Shown here: piece by piece, positions 33,565 to 44,284 of the stretch
Layout: each line of letters starts with the position of its first letter
Position numbering within the stretch: the stretch's first letter is position 1
Assembly (NCBI GenBank): GCA_021401465.1
Contig: JADDMT010000176.1
Coordinates: 1-48,736 of the forward strand
Length of the DNA: 48,736 nt
Direction: 5' to 3'
Source: Teratosphaeria epicoccoides
Taxonomy: Eukaryota > Ascomycota > Dothideomycetes > Mycosphaerellales > Teratosphaeriaceae
Translations under genes and position numbers: made by a program
Notes under the pieces: generated by a model
What the model saw: only the letters and a program-made list of their open reading frames with translations
The model's database searches: none
What the model was told of the DNA's origin: nothing

Positions 33565-35304
33565 TCAACGGCGCCTGCGAGCAGCTCGTGCAGCCATAGC
33601 GGCAGCTTCGCCAACGCACTTCGGACATTCTCCATACTTCAGCGCATCGTAAGATCCACGTGTGTCGTCCATCACGCATTTACCATCATCACCGTCGTCA
33701 TCATCATCATCAAAGTCGTGCGATGGATCTGAGCCGTTCATTTGACCTGACTTGCTCGTGGTGTTTCCGCCGTCGTCATCGTTCTACGGCGCTGGCGGCT
33801 GCACCGGTGAATCGGGTCCTGCGCCGTTGCCTTCGTTTCCATTGACGTTGTTGGAGCCGTTCGCGCTCTCTGCAGGATCCGAACTGTTCGTGTGATTCAA
33901 GTTGTCCGTCGGTGCTGAGCCGACTGCGGAACCTAGCCCACTCGTAGTATCTGTGCCACCTTGTTGCGGCGCTGACGGCTGCATCGAACTCGGAGCCGAG
34001 TCTGTCCCTGTGTCTGTACCTTGATTGGCCGCAGGGCGGGTGATGGGGTTAAAGCGTCTCGCGAATCGTCCTTTTGGGTTGATAATTCGCCTATTGAATG
34101 GCGTACGCGGCATCGTGCCACTATCCTGCGATTCGTCGGAGACATTACTGATCTCCTGCGGCGTCAGACCGTCCGTCGAAAAGACTTGCGTCGGGGTGGG
34201 CATTCGCGGTATTGCGCCACTCGCCTGTAATTCATTGTAGATATCAGCAATTTGCTGCGGCGTCAAGACGTTTGTCGAAGAGACCTGCATCGGGTCAGGC
34301 GTCTGCGGTATCTGGTCTCCGCCCGCCGGACCGCCAAAATTGAAAACAGGCGGGTCTTGAAGATTGCTGGCAGACGACGGCATGTTCATGGGTGTCGCTG
34401 AAGCCGCAGCCTGGTCATTGTGCTGTGTAGGTAGTGCAACGCCATTAGCGCCCATTATCTGTAACGTGGTGTTGGCTGCCTCAGCGGTCTCCTGCTCGGA
34501 CGTGAAGCCTGCTGCCGGAGGATCCTGCTTCTGAAACGGCGTGTGCGGGACCCAATCTAGACCTACTGGACCGCTGCCGGCGGGCAGAGCTGGATCAACG
34601 GCGGCAAGCAGAGCTGGATCAATGGCGGCGAGTAGAGCTGGATCAATGGTGCTCTCGTCAAATCCATTCTCTCCAATCGGCGGATCGAAATTCCCGCTGA
34701 ACGGGTCTGTCTGCCCATCTTGCTCTTGAAACGGACCTGCTGGGCCGCTGCCGGCGAGCAGAGCGGGGTCGATGCTGCGCTCATGGAATCCGTTTCCGCC
34801 AGTCGATGGATCCACAATCTCACCGAATGACCCTGCCTACCCATCTAGCTGCTGCTCTGCACCAGTCGTACGTGCGTTGCGCTGCACTATCAGGCGGGCC
34901 CTAGTCTGGCAACATGCGTGCTCGCAGTGGCCCATATCGCACTCGAAGGTCATGACACCCGATACGCAGTGCTCGCAGTTCTCCACCGTCGGCTCACCCA
35001 TCGATGCGTCTGAGCGTTGGCTCTGTGTGAAGTATGGAACAGAGGCCATTGGCGGTGCCTGACCCGGCATTGGCGCCATCGTGCTATGGTCAAGCCCGGG
35101 TACTGGGTCGGTGTACGGGCCGGCGTCTTCGCCAAGCCATAAACTTGGATCAAGCTGTGACATAGCAAATTCGACTTCACCATCGACGATGTTTGCATAG
35201 TGATTCATCTCTCTGCCAAACAACTTCACATGGTTCCAGGCCTGTTGCAGCACCTTCTCGTCCATGAACCTAGCCTCATGAATTCTGCGACTTCCATGAC
35301 CCAC
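33565..35304 (-). pseudogene. Downstream same-strand coding region interrupted by two in-frame TAG codons
   Basis: In one frame from about 35304 to TGA at 33565 the sequence looks coding throughout but contains TAG at 34839-34837 and 33786-33784. The upstream part holds MDEKVLQQAWNHVKLF and a cysteine cluster (CEHC, CDMGHCEHACC). The middle is Pro/Gln/Asn-rich with IDPALL repeats. The last part is Asp-rich with KYGECPKCVGEA and an Arg-rich end. Each TAG sits where an internal repeat has Gln: DGQTDPFS versus DG-stop-AGSF (34711), and QPSAPQQ versus QPPAP-stop (33964). It lies out of frame with, and directly beyond, the coiled-coil gene at 35226-37637, so it may be that gene's broken C-terminal part. 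A 66-bp GTAG...GCGCAG intron could remove the first stop in frame; no in-frame intron was found for the second. Confidence 0.55.
33682..33713 (-). repeat. GAT/GAC triplet run encoding Asp
   Basis: A (CAT/CGT)n-type microsatellite on the plus strand, read on the minus strand as an Asp-rich run inside the interrupted coding region. Confidence 0.75.
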
Positions 35305-37637
35305 TTGGGAGTCTTGACGCTGGGATCGTGCGCATATGGCCTCCAGCGCTCTGAGCCTTTACAGAAAGCTTCCAAAAGCTTGTCGACCAGCACTAAGGAT
35401 ATCTTCAGCTCGCACTGAGTAGCCATGAATCGCAGAGCAACCTGTGAGATTGAGAGCTTGGGTCCAATGCCCAGCTTGAAGTCAGGATACTTCTTCTGCA
35501 TGTTGCGCTCGAATGCCAGCAAGAAGTTCCCAGTCGGTGTATACTGGTCCTTTACGATCTGGACCATCCTCTCCTTCTTCTCGAGGTCTTCCTTCAGCGA
35601 TGAGATCTGGCGTTCCAGCTCCGCTTTTGCATCTTGCTCGGTGCGCAACAGGTTCTGGAAGTCGGCCGCGCCTTGACGTCCCTCCCGCAATAATGCATCG
35701 TGCTCTGCGTTGACCTGGTCGGCAGCGCGTAGAGAGCGCTTGACGCGATCAAGGTCACGCTCTTGCTGATAGCGCCTCGTCACCTTCCTGTGCGGCTTGG
35801 CGATGCCATAGACTCTGCACAACGAAGTTGACCTCTTCTTAGCTTTCAGGATATTGCGAACCTTGGTTTGCTGTGCAGAAATTCTGTCTCTCTTGGTGGG
35901 CAAGACCAGAACGCCCTTGGCCTCGTTGAGGCGCGTAAGTTCCTGCTGCAGACACTCGTTCTTGTCCGTCAAATCGTTGCTGATTCTCTGCTGGTCACTG
36001 AGCGACGCGCTGATGTCCTTGATCTCTTCCCGCAGCTTCTTGCCGGTCGCTGCCAGCTTGCGGTTCGTGTTCACCAGCTCTTCGATCTCTTCATCCTTTT
36101 CCTTGACCGCTTCCTTCTTGTCTCTAAACGCCTTCTCCATCTCGAAGTTTGCCTCTCCCAACTGGCAGATCTTCTCATCTTTCTGCTTGATCTGACCACA
36201 CATCCTCTCATTCGCCTCCATGAGCAAACTGTTCTCACGCTCGTACTTCTCTGCCTTCTTAATCACCTCTCTCGGCGGCGCACTCACCGATGCCTTTTTG
36301 GTCATCTCTGTGAGCCGCTCCGCCAACGCCGCCTTCTCCTTTGTGAGCTTCTCGGTGGCAGCCGTCTGATCGGCGATGTTCTTGGCTTGGTATTGGCCGA
36401 GCTTCTTCGCCAAATCTGTGTTCTTTGCAATAAGGCTGCCCATAGCAACCTTATGCTCTTCGTCATCTTGCTCCGATCTCTCCTTCTCTCTCGTGAGCTT
36501 CGAAATGGAGTCTTCGTGCTGCGAACACCTCGCGCGGCTTTCTTGGAGCTCTTGCTGAACCTTCTGGTTAGCAGACTCCAGCTCGCGGATGGTGCTCTCG
36601 CGCTCAGAAATCTTGGCGTCCTTCTCGCTCAAGCTTCCCTCCAGACCAGCGATCTTCTTGAATTGCCGAGACTTCAACTCAGACTTGGCCTCGCACTCAG
36701 CCTGCTTCAGCCGTTCTTGAAGCGTCTGGATACGCGCATTCTTCCTCGCAATTTCTCGATCCAGCCTGGCCTTTTCGGGCGCCAAATCCGCCAGCTTCTC
36801 TCTAAGACCAGAGAGGTTCTCGTGGTGCTCCAAGCGCAAGTGCGCTTCGTTTTTGATACGGCGGAGCTTGTCAGAATGCGCATCACTCAGAGTGCTCTTC
36901 CAATCAGCGATCTCTTCAGTCTGTCTCTTGATAGTCTTCTCCAGGTTGCAGAGCCTCGCAGAACCACGCGCAAGCTGCAGCTTCAAGTGTGCGATCTCCA
37001 CCGAGGCAGCCCGAGCGTACTGCTTGCGCCTGGCAACTTCGTTCCTCTGGATGCCGCTGACATACTCGACGAGGCGAGGCCTCACACGAGGAGCAAAGAG
37101 AAGGAATTGACGGTTGAGGAGAAGCCGGACAGTGCCATGCACCTGCCTGCCGAGACGATACAAAGCGGGAAGCTCCCAGGAGAAGATGCCGAAGGCCAGA
37201 GCAAGCCAGACGTACACCCACCAGCCATGGTAGGAGCGAGGTTCAGCTACCACCAAGTCCACGACCTCATGATGAATGTACTCGCACGTGCCAGGCTTGC
37301 CCAGCCAGCCAAAGCCGCAGTCACTGCCATACTCCTGCGACGTCGCGGCCTCAGGCGTAGTAGCAGTGAAGTACAGGATAGTCGAGTCAGCCGTAGGAGT
37401 AGGAGTAGGAGTAGGTCCATCGAACGGAGTAAATGTGACAGTCCGAGTGGTGATGGGCTCCTCGTAGATAGGCGTGTACGAAGCCCTGGGCGGGTCGAGA
37501 GTTGGTGGGAAGAAGTAAGCCAAGGGCGAAGGAAGACCGAGGTAGGAGACGACAGCTGGTGCGTATGTGTAGGTCTGTGCCGCGAACCAGTACGTGCCGA
37601 TGGTGGCCAGGATGGCCGTAAAGGGGTTGAACAGCAT
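35226..37637 (-). CDS. Long coiled-coil protein with N-terminal membrane segments
   Basis: An 803-residue frame. Residues 1-45 contain a hydrophobic, Tyr-rich segment. About 50-125 form a Pro/Thr-rich stretch with three cysteines. A second hydrophobic span (WWVYVWLALAFGIFSWELP) follows near 140-160. From about 195 to 690 the protein is an almost continuous coiled coil of Lys/Glu/Leu heptads. From about 700 a basic helical domain (PTGNFLLAFERNMQKKYPDF) begins, but the frame ends at TGA at 35226 in a Cys/Arg-rich run (MRLGSWTRRCC) that does not resemble the preceding domain. The plausible continuation is in another frame starting near 35290, so the natural C-terminus may be lost by a frameshift. 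A membrane-anchored tether or scaffold is inferred; no orthologue recognised. Confidence 0.7.
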   Translation of the reverse strand: MLFNPFTAILATIGTYWFAAQTYTYAPAVVSYLGLPSPLAYFFPPTLDPPRASYTPIYEEPITTRTVTFTPFDGPTPTPTPTADSTILYFTATTPEAATSQEYGSDCGFGWLGKPGTCEYIHHEVVDLVVAEPRSYHGWWVYVWLALAFGIFSWELPALYRLGRQVHGTVRLLLNRQFLLFAPRVRPRLVEYVSGIQRNEVARRKQYARAASVEIAHLKLQLARGSARLCNLEKTIKRQTEEIADWKSTLSDAHSDKLRRIKNEAHLRLEHHENLSGLREKLADLAPEKARLDREIARKNARIQTLQERLKQAECEAKSELKSRQFKKIAGLEGSLSEKDAKISERESTIRELESANQKVQQELQESRARCSQHEDSISKLTREKERSEQDDEEHKVAMGSLIAKNTDLAKKLGQYQAKNIADQTAATEKLTKEKAALAERLTEMTKKASVSAPPREVIKKAEKYERENSLLMEANERMCGQIKQKDEKICQLGEANFEMEKAFRDKKEAVKEKDEEIEELVNTNRKLAATGKKLREEIKDISASLSDQQRISNDLTDKNECLQQELTRLNEAKGVLVLPTKRDRISAQQTKVRNILKAKKRSTSLCRVYGIAKPHRKVTRRYQQERDLDRVKRSLRAADQVNAEHDALLREGRQGAADFQNLLRTEQDAKAELERQISSLKEDLEKKERMVQIVKDQYTPTGNFLLAFERNMQKKYPDFKLGIGPKLSISQVALRFMATQCELKISLVLVDKLLEAFCKGSERWRPYAHDPSVKTPKWVMEVAEFMRLGSWTRRCCNRPGTM

Positions 37638-38182
37638 CGCGACCGACTGACGCCCTCAGGCGTGGACGGCCGCGGTGTCGGAAGGAGGTTTGTGTGTCAC
37701 GCAAGTGTCGCGGACTTGACGGCGGTCTTGAATAGTGTATGTGTCGCGGAGTACCTCGGACTCGGCGATCGTCGTGGTGTGTTGGATTCAGGTGTGTACC
37801 GACAATGAAGCGTAGATGGTAGCTTCTACCGATGCTGATGCAGTCGACAAGGGTATCGTATCTAAGATGCAGGCGAAGATGTCGCGCGCGGCCGATACTG
37901 CCAAGTCGACGTCGGTGTCGGTAGGAAGGGGGGAGAAAAAGAAAGAATCAAATTTTCGAAGGCGAAACATCTCGCAGAACGGCCGTGCGCTGGACCTTCC
38001 CGGCGGGGGAGGAGTGAAGAGTCGACGTGAAGTTCGCCCCTTTTCACATGTTAGCCAAGACTTTTGACCACACTCGAAGGGCAACACCTACACACCTCGC
38101 ATCCTGCACGTTCAACGCGACTGTTCAAGAACAAAGACAAGGGCATACCCTTCTGAAACAGATATCATACGCCGTCACCACA
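37638..38182. other. Intergenic, promoter of the coiled-coil gene
   Basis: 545 bp between the coiled-coil start and the SulP stop (both minus strand). Short frames on both strands were not supported. Confidence 0.5.
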
Positions 38183-40943
38183 TTACCTGCTCCTGCTATC
38201 CGGATCCTGCTGCGCCGCCCTCCAGTCACCCGCAATGCTACTCGTCCGCGTCTGCGTCTGCGTCGCCTCCGCACCACCATTAATACTTGCCTCCTCATCC
38301 GCAAAGCTCAAAAAACTCCCCACCTTTTCTGTCGCCCGGAGTGCCTCGTCCACGCTCCTCAGGAAGTGCCTCTCACCACCGCACAGCTCTACAATGCCAG
38401 TGACAACCAGAAGTCTCCAGACCTCCGATTTGCGGCCTGGCAATCGGCAGAAGTAGACTGCGGTGCCTCTGCCAATGTAGGAAGCCACGATTTCCTGGAG
38501 CACCTGGCTGGCGGCTGGATCCAGGCTCGTGACGCCATGGATGTCGAAAATGACGTTCTGATTGTGTTCGCGCCGACGGACTTTGGGCAAAGCTGGGTGC
38601 GCTGCGTTCGTGCCGTGGTCTTCTAGCCTTCGCAAGCGATCTTTCAGGGATCCAGTGTTGGCGAATGTCAATGGCTCAGGGATCTTGACGATCAGACAGT
38701 GTGGTACAAATTCGACCTCGTCCGCCTCTGCGTTCTCGAAGTCTTTGGTCCCTGGTACTCGTCCAAGAATCTGGATCCTCGGCCTTGTGGCATGTCGTAG
38801 CAGGCGCAACAGTGAGAGACCAACACCAACTGCTATACCCCTACGCAGATTCCAGAAGAATGTGGTAAGGAAGATCAACGTCATCAGTACCAGCTCATTC
38901 CACCCTGAGATCTTCCAGAAGAAGCGGATGTCGTGAGGCGCTTCTTCGATCAGCGAATAGGCAACCACGGATATCATAGCCGACAGAACGCCTTTCTGGA
39001 CGAGCAATCAGCAACCATTTCTGTACCTCGCAGCTTGAACTCCAAGCTTACCGGTATATAGTAGAAGTACGGCAGCAAGAAGAACACGCAGAGGACTGTT
39101 ATAAGGCTCAGAAACACCGAGCTCATTGGTGTCTTGCCACCCGTGCTTGAGTTGACCTTACTCCTACCATACCCTCCGAAGGCCGGCAATGCCATAAAGC
39201 ACCCGCCGATAAAGTTAGCGACTCCGAGTGAAACCAGTTCGCGGTTAGCAGACACTGTCACATGCTTGATACCGTCCACCTCTACTTCTTTGCCATCCTT
39301 GTCGCGCTTCTGCTGCTGCCCGGTGCCGAGCGATTTTGCCGCGACCGACGATTCAAAGAATCCCAGCAACGCTACCACAAACGCCGTCGAAAAGGCGTCA
39401 TCAACGTGCTTGAAATTGTGCTTCTTGAACGGGAACTCAGGCTTGAAAGGCCTTCCTTTTGCTTTGATGTCGCCCAGAATGTCCACACCTTGGCTCTCCC
39501 AGTCGAGCTTCCACGCAAGCACGGCGCTCAGCACGACTACGAGAAAGCGGTCAGGAACGTACGCGACCCAGTTCATGCGAGGTTGTAGGCGACGTTTGAG
39601 CTCCCGAAAGACCATCACGATCGCGATGGTGCTGAAGCTGACAGCGCACGTCAAAGAATGCGCTTCTTTTCCGTGCTCGGCGATGAACATGATCTTGTCT
39701 AGTGATGAACCATGCGAGGCACGTCCTGAGTGCGCAGCAGCTGTGTCCAGTCCCATCTCAGGGATGAGTTGGTCGACTAGAATGACGATGCCGATAGCGC
39801 TGATGAAGCCTCGTAGAAACGGTCGGGAGAGGACGGAGTCCAAGAAGCCAAGGCGACAGATGCCAGCTCCAAGAATGATCGCGCCGGCAAAGGCTGTCAC
39901 CATGCCTGCGACCTCTGCGTTTTCGCTGCCATTGGTGTCTTTGTGATGGCCTTGATTGATAGCTTCTCGAACGACACCGCCGGTCAGCAAGGAGCCAGCG
40001 GCTTCAGGTCCGACAACCATTTGCGGGCAGGTGCCGAGGATGGCGTAGATGAGCGGGTTGAAGACAAATGAGTAAAGTCCATTTATCGGAGGTATGTGAC
40101 CCAGATTCGATGCGTAAGAGAGTGCCATGGGGATATAGAAGGATGCCATGGTCAAGGCTGCGACTAGGTCACCTTGGAGAAAAGACCATTTGTACTGTCG
40201 TATCCAATTTGTGCAGGGGACGTAATACATGCAGAACCTACCGATGATCAGCATATGCTGGCAGAAACATGAGATCATTTGGAGGAGAGCGAGGTGGACA
40301 GAGGTGCATACATCAATCTTTCGTTCTTAACACCATATCGTTGGGCCAGCCAATGCGTCGTGCTTGTCGTCTTAGGACGGCCGAACAGACCATCTGTCAC
40401 CGAATCGCCGAGCGCACCTTCTGCGGCTCCATAATTCACGCCGTCTGCTCGCGTGGATGGGTCATCCCGATATGGCCCGCCAAATCCATTTGGAGTGCGT
40501 GGGTTGTCTGCAGTACCAAAGCTGCCACATCCTGTCCGATCTCTAGGTCTTGGCGACCACGTGCCATGACTGCAGTTCTCTTCTCCGCAATTATGGTCTG
40601 TCGGTACATTGTACTTCTTGCTTGATCCCAAGAGGCGTGTGCGAGCGTCTGGCGGATCTTGCGGCTCTTCTATTTCCGCCTGCGCCCGCGTAGACATTGC
40701 ATCTGTCTCGGTGTCTGCGTAGTCGCCAACAACCGGATGAATGCCATCGGCGTCTACGTCTACCGGGACCTTGTATCGGTCTTCTGGCGATGGTGATGGC
40801 ATGAGTGTTTGTCGTAAACCTGACGGCACCTGAGGTATGTGTTGGGCGCCTGTCTTCGACACAGAGCTTCCCCGAGATGATGGCGTGGATGCGGTTGTGG
40901 ATGATGGAGTCGGACTACTCTTCTTCGAGCCGCCTGACGACAT
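38183..40943 (-). CDS. SulP/SLC26-family anion (sulfate) transporter with STAS domain
   Basis: Three exons, 40943-40312, 40237-39052 and 38995-38183, give 876 residues. Introns of 74 bp (GTATGC...GGTAG, phase 2) and 56 bp (GTAAGC...TCCAG, phase 0) restore NERLM-FCMYYVPC and YYIP-KGVLS. Residues 1-210 are a hydrophilic, Ser/Pro-rich cytosolic leader. The transporter core begins with VPCTNWIRQYKW and SFYIPMALSYASNLGHIPP, followed by VVGPEAAGSLL; about 10-12 helices are expected. The C-terminal STAS domain (NVIFDIHGVTSLDPAASQVL) follows the last helix. The core reads more like the YPR003C-type SulP proteins than like Sul1/Sul2, so 'sulfate' is a family label and not a demonstrated substrate. It acts at the plasma membrane or an organelle membrane. 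Confidence 0.93.
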
Positions 40944-41692
40944 CCTACGCTCTGTGCGACTGCCGGCCTATGTGGAACGTCCCTGAGAGTTCTGTTTACT
41001 GTGTCGTGACAGAGTCGTTACTTCTCCCATATCACCGAACTATACATGTAGCTCATCCACGCAGCATGGCGCCGTCCGAACCCAATTTCTCCACACAATA
41101 TCTGACGGTACATACACACTTCTGCAATCGAGCAGTTGTACGGCTACAGCGATGTCATGTGTCGCGATGTGAAGCTCCGTCAGAAGAGCAGCTGACCGTT
41201 TATCGCATGCGGCATACCTCGTTAGTCATTGAATCCTGGTTCCAGGTTGTTACATAGATCCAGGGCAGCCGCGGCCAAGCTTCTGCCCGGCTGCCGGCAC
41301 TTGTCTGACCTGGTAATTGGCATCTGGCGCTGCGCCTGTTGGGTCGGACTTGCCTGACGCTACTTCGCGGCTAGCGTAGGGTGCTGTGCATGCCAAGCCT
41401 GTGCGTGCGAAAATCTATCGCGTAGCCACAATGTTGCCTACTACAGGCCTTGCTACCGCTAATGCCAGGTCTAGCTGCCCTGTACAACCTACGCTATCTT
41501 GCATATGATCACGCCGATGCCGAAGCGTGTCTTCTGACTGTGGGACACGTGCTTGTCGATCCACGCAGCAGCGCATTTGCATCCTCCCGCCTTGCCCTGA
41601 ACTTCACCTCCGCCTCGAGAGCTACCTACACCACGTCATTCACTTACCTCTCCTCGATCCCATACTCCGTGGTTGAACCAATAGCTAACTCT
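40944..41692. other. Intergenic, no gene seen
   Basis: 749 bp upstream of the SulP gene; probably its promoter region. No convincing coding sequence. Confidence 0.5.
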
Positions 41693-42330
41693 TTATCTGT
41701 GTGTCCCACACTTCCCCACCTGCACCAACACTTCCATCCTCCACACAAAGCGCTGCGAATGCCAGCCCAGCCACAATCCCGGAGAGCTCTGCTTGGAGAG
41801 AGTGCATTGCCCTGGCGATAGAGATGCTCCTCGAGGCTGCATGACGTTGCGCTCGGTGCTGCCACTCGGGTCCCCACCAGATATGGGCTGAAGCCTGACA
41901 GCGTCCGCCGACGCCCTTCGCTTGTTGGCATTCACGAGTGGAAGACGCTGATCTTGCTGGAGATCGAATTGGACCTTTGTAAGGACCTTGGTAGTGCCGA
42001 TCTGTGGCGCATGTCGCGCTTCGGGCTGAGTGGGCAGATGTCCGACTTCCTCGTCTGGATCATCGGGGGATAACTTGTACGAGTCGTCGTCCGCGAGCCA
42101 CTCTCTAATAGCCTGATCGATCTCTTGGGCAGTGTATTCAGAGGCGAGAGAAGCCACCCCGATGTCGCGGCGGCTAGCAGCCACATCGGAATCTGTCGCG
42201 GAACAGATGCGGGAAGAGGCCTTCTATCAGGCGGAGGGAGATTAGGGCGCCGTTGAGCACGCCGAGTTGCTCTTCTTGGATTACGAAACTGCGCCCACCG
42301 TTGCCTTTCATGACGGAGCCGGTCGTTCAT
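41693..42330 (-). CDS. Possible unknown protein (weak)
   Basis: On the minus strand a start at 42330 (MNDRLRHERQRWAQF) reads Arg/Pro-rich sequence. A second frame from about 42225 contains a soluble, acidic, helix-forming stretch (ASEYTAQEIDQAIREWLADD) with more protein-like composition. Joining them would need an intron or frame change between about 42240 and 42190; CGCGACAG at about 42200 could be an acceptor, but I found no good donor. The ATG, exact exon structure and end are uncertain, and it may be a relic or not a gene. Confidence 0.25.
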
Positions 42331-43479
42331 AGGTAGAGGCCATGAGTTTCCAGGACAAGCATTGTGTTGGGACAATGCCTTGGCTAATGTGGTGGAGATA
42401 TACATTGTCGTGGTGATGAATGTACCTGCTTTGTGTTGACTTGTGATGATACAGAATGTCGAGGTATTGCTGTGGCTATATGTGCTCATACCGAGACAGG
42501 ACTACACCTCAAGGAATGCTCTTGAAAAAGATCACATTGTATGGAGGAGCATTTGTGGAAGGCGAGCGCCTTAGATGGGCGAATCGGACTTTTGAATGCG
42601 TGAAGTCGAGAGGATATCATCCCTGGAGTGAGTGCGGACTTGTCCACGTATTCATACAGCGTCACAATAGTGCTAGGAGATTGGGAACGAGCACGAAGCA
42701 GCTGGAAAATGGCAAGGTCGAACGGATCTCACAAGGAGCGCACCTGCAGCCGATCAGTCAATACCGGCGACATACCAGCAGAAGGAAAGTCAGTGGCGTG
42801 ATTTCCGCCAGTAGAGGCCACCAGTATACCCCGTTACAGCAGCAGTAGTCTTGTGCACCAGATCCACCAGTTGCATTTGTACGAGATTCTACAGAAATCT
42901 GCTATCTAGAGGGAACCATCGAATGCCGCAGTGTCGCTCTCGGACAGCAAATGCGATGGTAAAACTGTGTCGCTACCAGCAGAGAATGGACCTCACAGCC
43001 TCTCTCCATCAACAGCTCATCCCGCAAGGTCTCACACTTCGGAATCTCGCCTCCGAGGCTCTTCCAACTCCGCAGCAAAGCCATGCCAACCTGGGTCCGG
43101 GCCACGTCCACTTTGCGACTCCAAGCACAGCGTCGGAGCGACCAATTCCTCTACTTCTTCTAATCGTACCCCTCGCAGCCAAAGGACAAACGAAGAGGAG
43201 TGCGCTTCTGCGAAATCGGCAAACCCGGTATAAAGACGTGGGTCGTGTTGGCTTCGGATTTTGCGTGCCGCCAAAAGTCAAGTCTGGGTGCGACAGTGGG
43301 ACTGCAGAAGGCTCGACTCGCTGAAATCTGGCGTTCGACATGACGAGGGATAACGATGAACACGAGGGAGCTAGAAACTGCCGGTCGGCGCGAAGCACTA
43401 AAGAGCCAAGTCTGCACTCTCGGTATTGGCTGTCTCAGAATTCAGAAACCAGTGCCCTGGACTCCGTCACAAGCACACG
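42331..43479. other. Intergenic, no gene firmly supported
   Basis: It contains a Ser/Pro-rich plus-strand frame (42931-43233) without signal peptide or domain, not called. Nothing else recognised. Confidence 0.45.
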
Positions 43480-43487
43480 TATAGAAA
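43480..43487 (+). promoter_or_regulatory. TATA-like element (TATAGAAA)
   Basis: It lies 82 bp upstream of the ATG at 43562, suitable as a core promoter for the small secreted protein gene. Confidence 0.45.
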
Positions 43488-43561
43488 GGACCCACGAAGT
43501 CACGACCTGTATCGTCCTATAGTAACCCAGCAACCCAAGATTGATCAAAGCCAAGACCACC

Positions 43562-43972
43562 ATGAAGGCCTTTTCCCTCCTCATCCTCGCCGTTCCGGTA
43601 TCCGGACGTTGGGTAAGTCTCCGCCTTCCCCTCCTCAATCTCCCTCACCCAGAACGCCCCGTCCCCATACTCCTCATACCACTCTACAACTCCACTAACA
43701 ACCTTTCCCACCAGTATTGCTTGGGCGAAAATTCCGCCGGCGACGGCTTGTGCCTGAGAGACGCCACCGAGCCAAGTACACGTGACAACCAGCTCTGTCA
43801 TCCGGTGCGTAATCACGCAACCCTGGAGTCTCGGTACCCGACAAAGTAGGCTGATGCTGTGGCACAGAACAACCCCTGCGAAAAAAACCAAAACGGCTGT
43901 ATCATCGATGCGCAGAGCTGGTGGAATGCGAAACGTCAAAGATGGGAGCTGCGCGCGAATTGTAGCTCATAG
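43562..43972 (+). CDS. 81-residue secreted six-cysteine protein (effector-like)
   Basis: Three exons, 43562-43612, 43715-43804 and 43868-43972, all phase 0 (17, 30 and 34 codons plus stop). Introns have donors GTAAGT and GTGCGT and acceptors CACCAG and GGCACAG. The ATG context is good (CCACCATGAAG) and a TATA-like element sits 82 bp upstream. Exon 1 alone encodes a signal peptide (MKAFSLLILAVPVSG). The mature part has six cysteines in contexts YC, LC, LC, PC, GC and NC, suggesting three disulphides, plus two adjacent Trp. No family recognised. The size, the secretion signal and the even cysteine number are typical of fungal effector candidates. Because no single exon is long, it is easily missed. 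It sits alone between unrelated genes. Confidence 0.75.
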
Positions 43973-44284
43973 TGCGGAGTGCGTGTTGCCATCTTGCAAT
44001 TGACTGCCGGACATGCATGTCTCCAACAACCCTCAGGACAAAATACGTGTGCAGACCCCGCATCCCCACCACGAGCGCTGCGGCTGCGCAACGACGGCGG
44101 GCTCACAACACATGCATCATTGCGTGGAGCTTCGAGCTTATTATTGAGCGTCGCCGAGCTCGTGGCCGATCTCGCAGGCAGCCACTCGATGTGTGGATTG
44201 TGTGCGCTCAATTGTTCGAAGACCAGACATTCCGCATTGTACCGTCAATTAGTCTCCTGACATGCCAATCGAGTCGTACACAAA
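43973..44284. other. Intergenic, no gene seen
   Basis: 312 bp between the secreted-protein gene and the CMD-like gene; presumably 3' UTR plus promoter. Confidence 0.55.

Noticed and set aside
35868..37808. 646-codon plus-strand frame opposite the coiled-coil gene
   Set aside because: Leu/Arg-rich antisense shadow of a Lys/Glu-rich coiled coil; no domain, no promoter, and the minus frame has better protein character.
42931..43233. 100-codon Ser/Pro-rich plus-strand frame
   Set aside because: No signal peptide, domain or clear splice continuation; overlapping frames are equally open.
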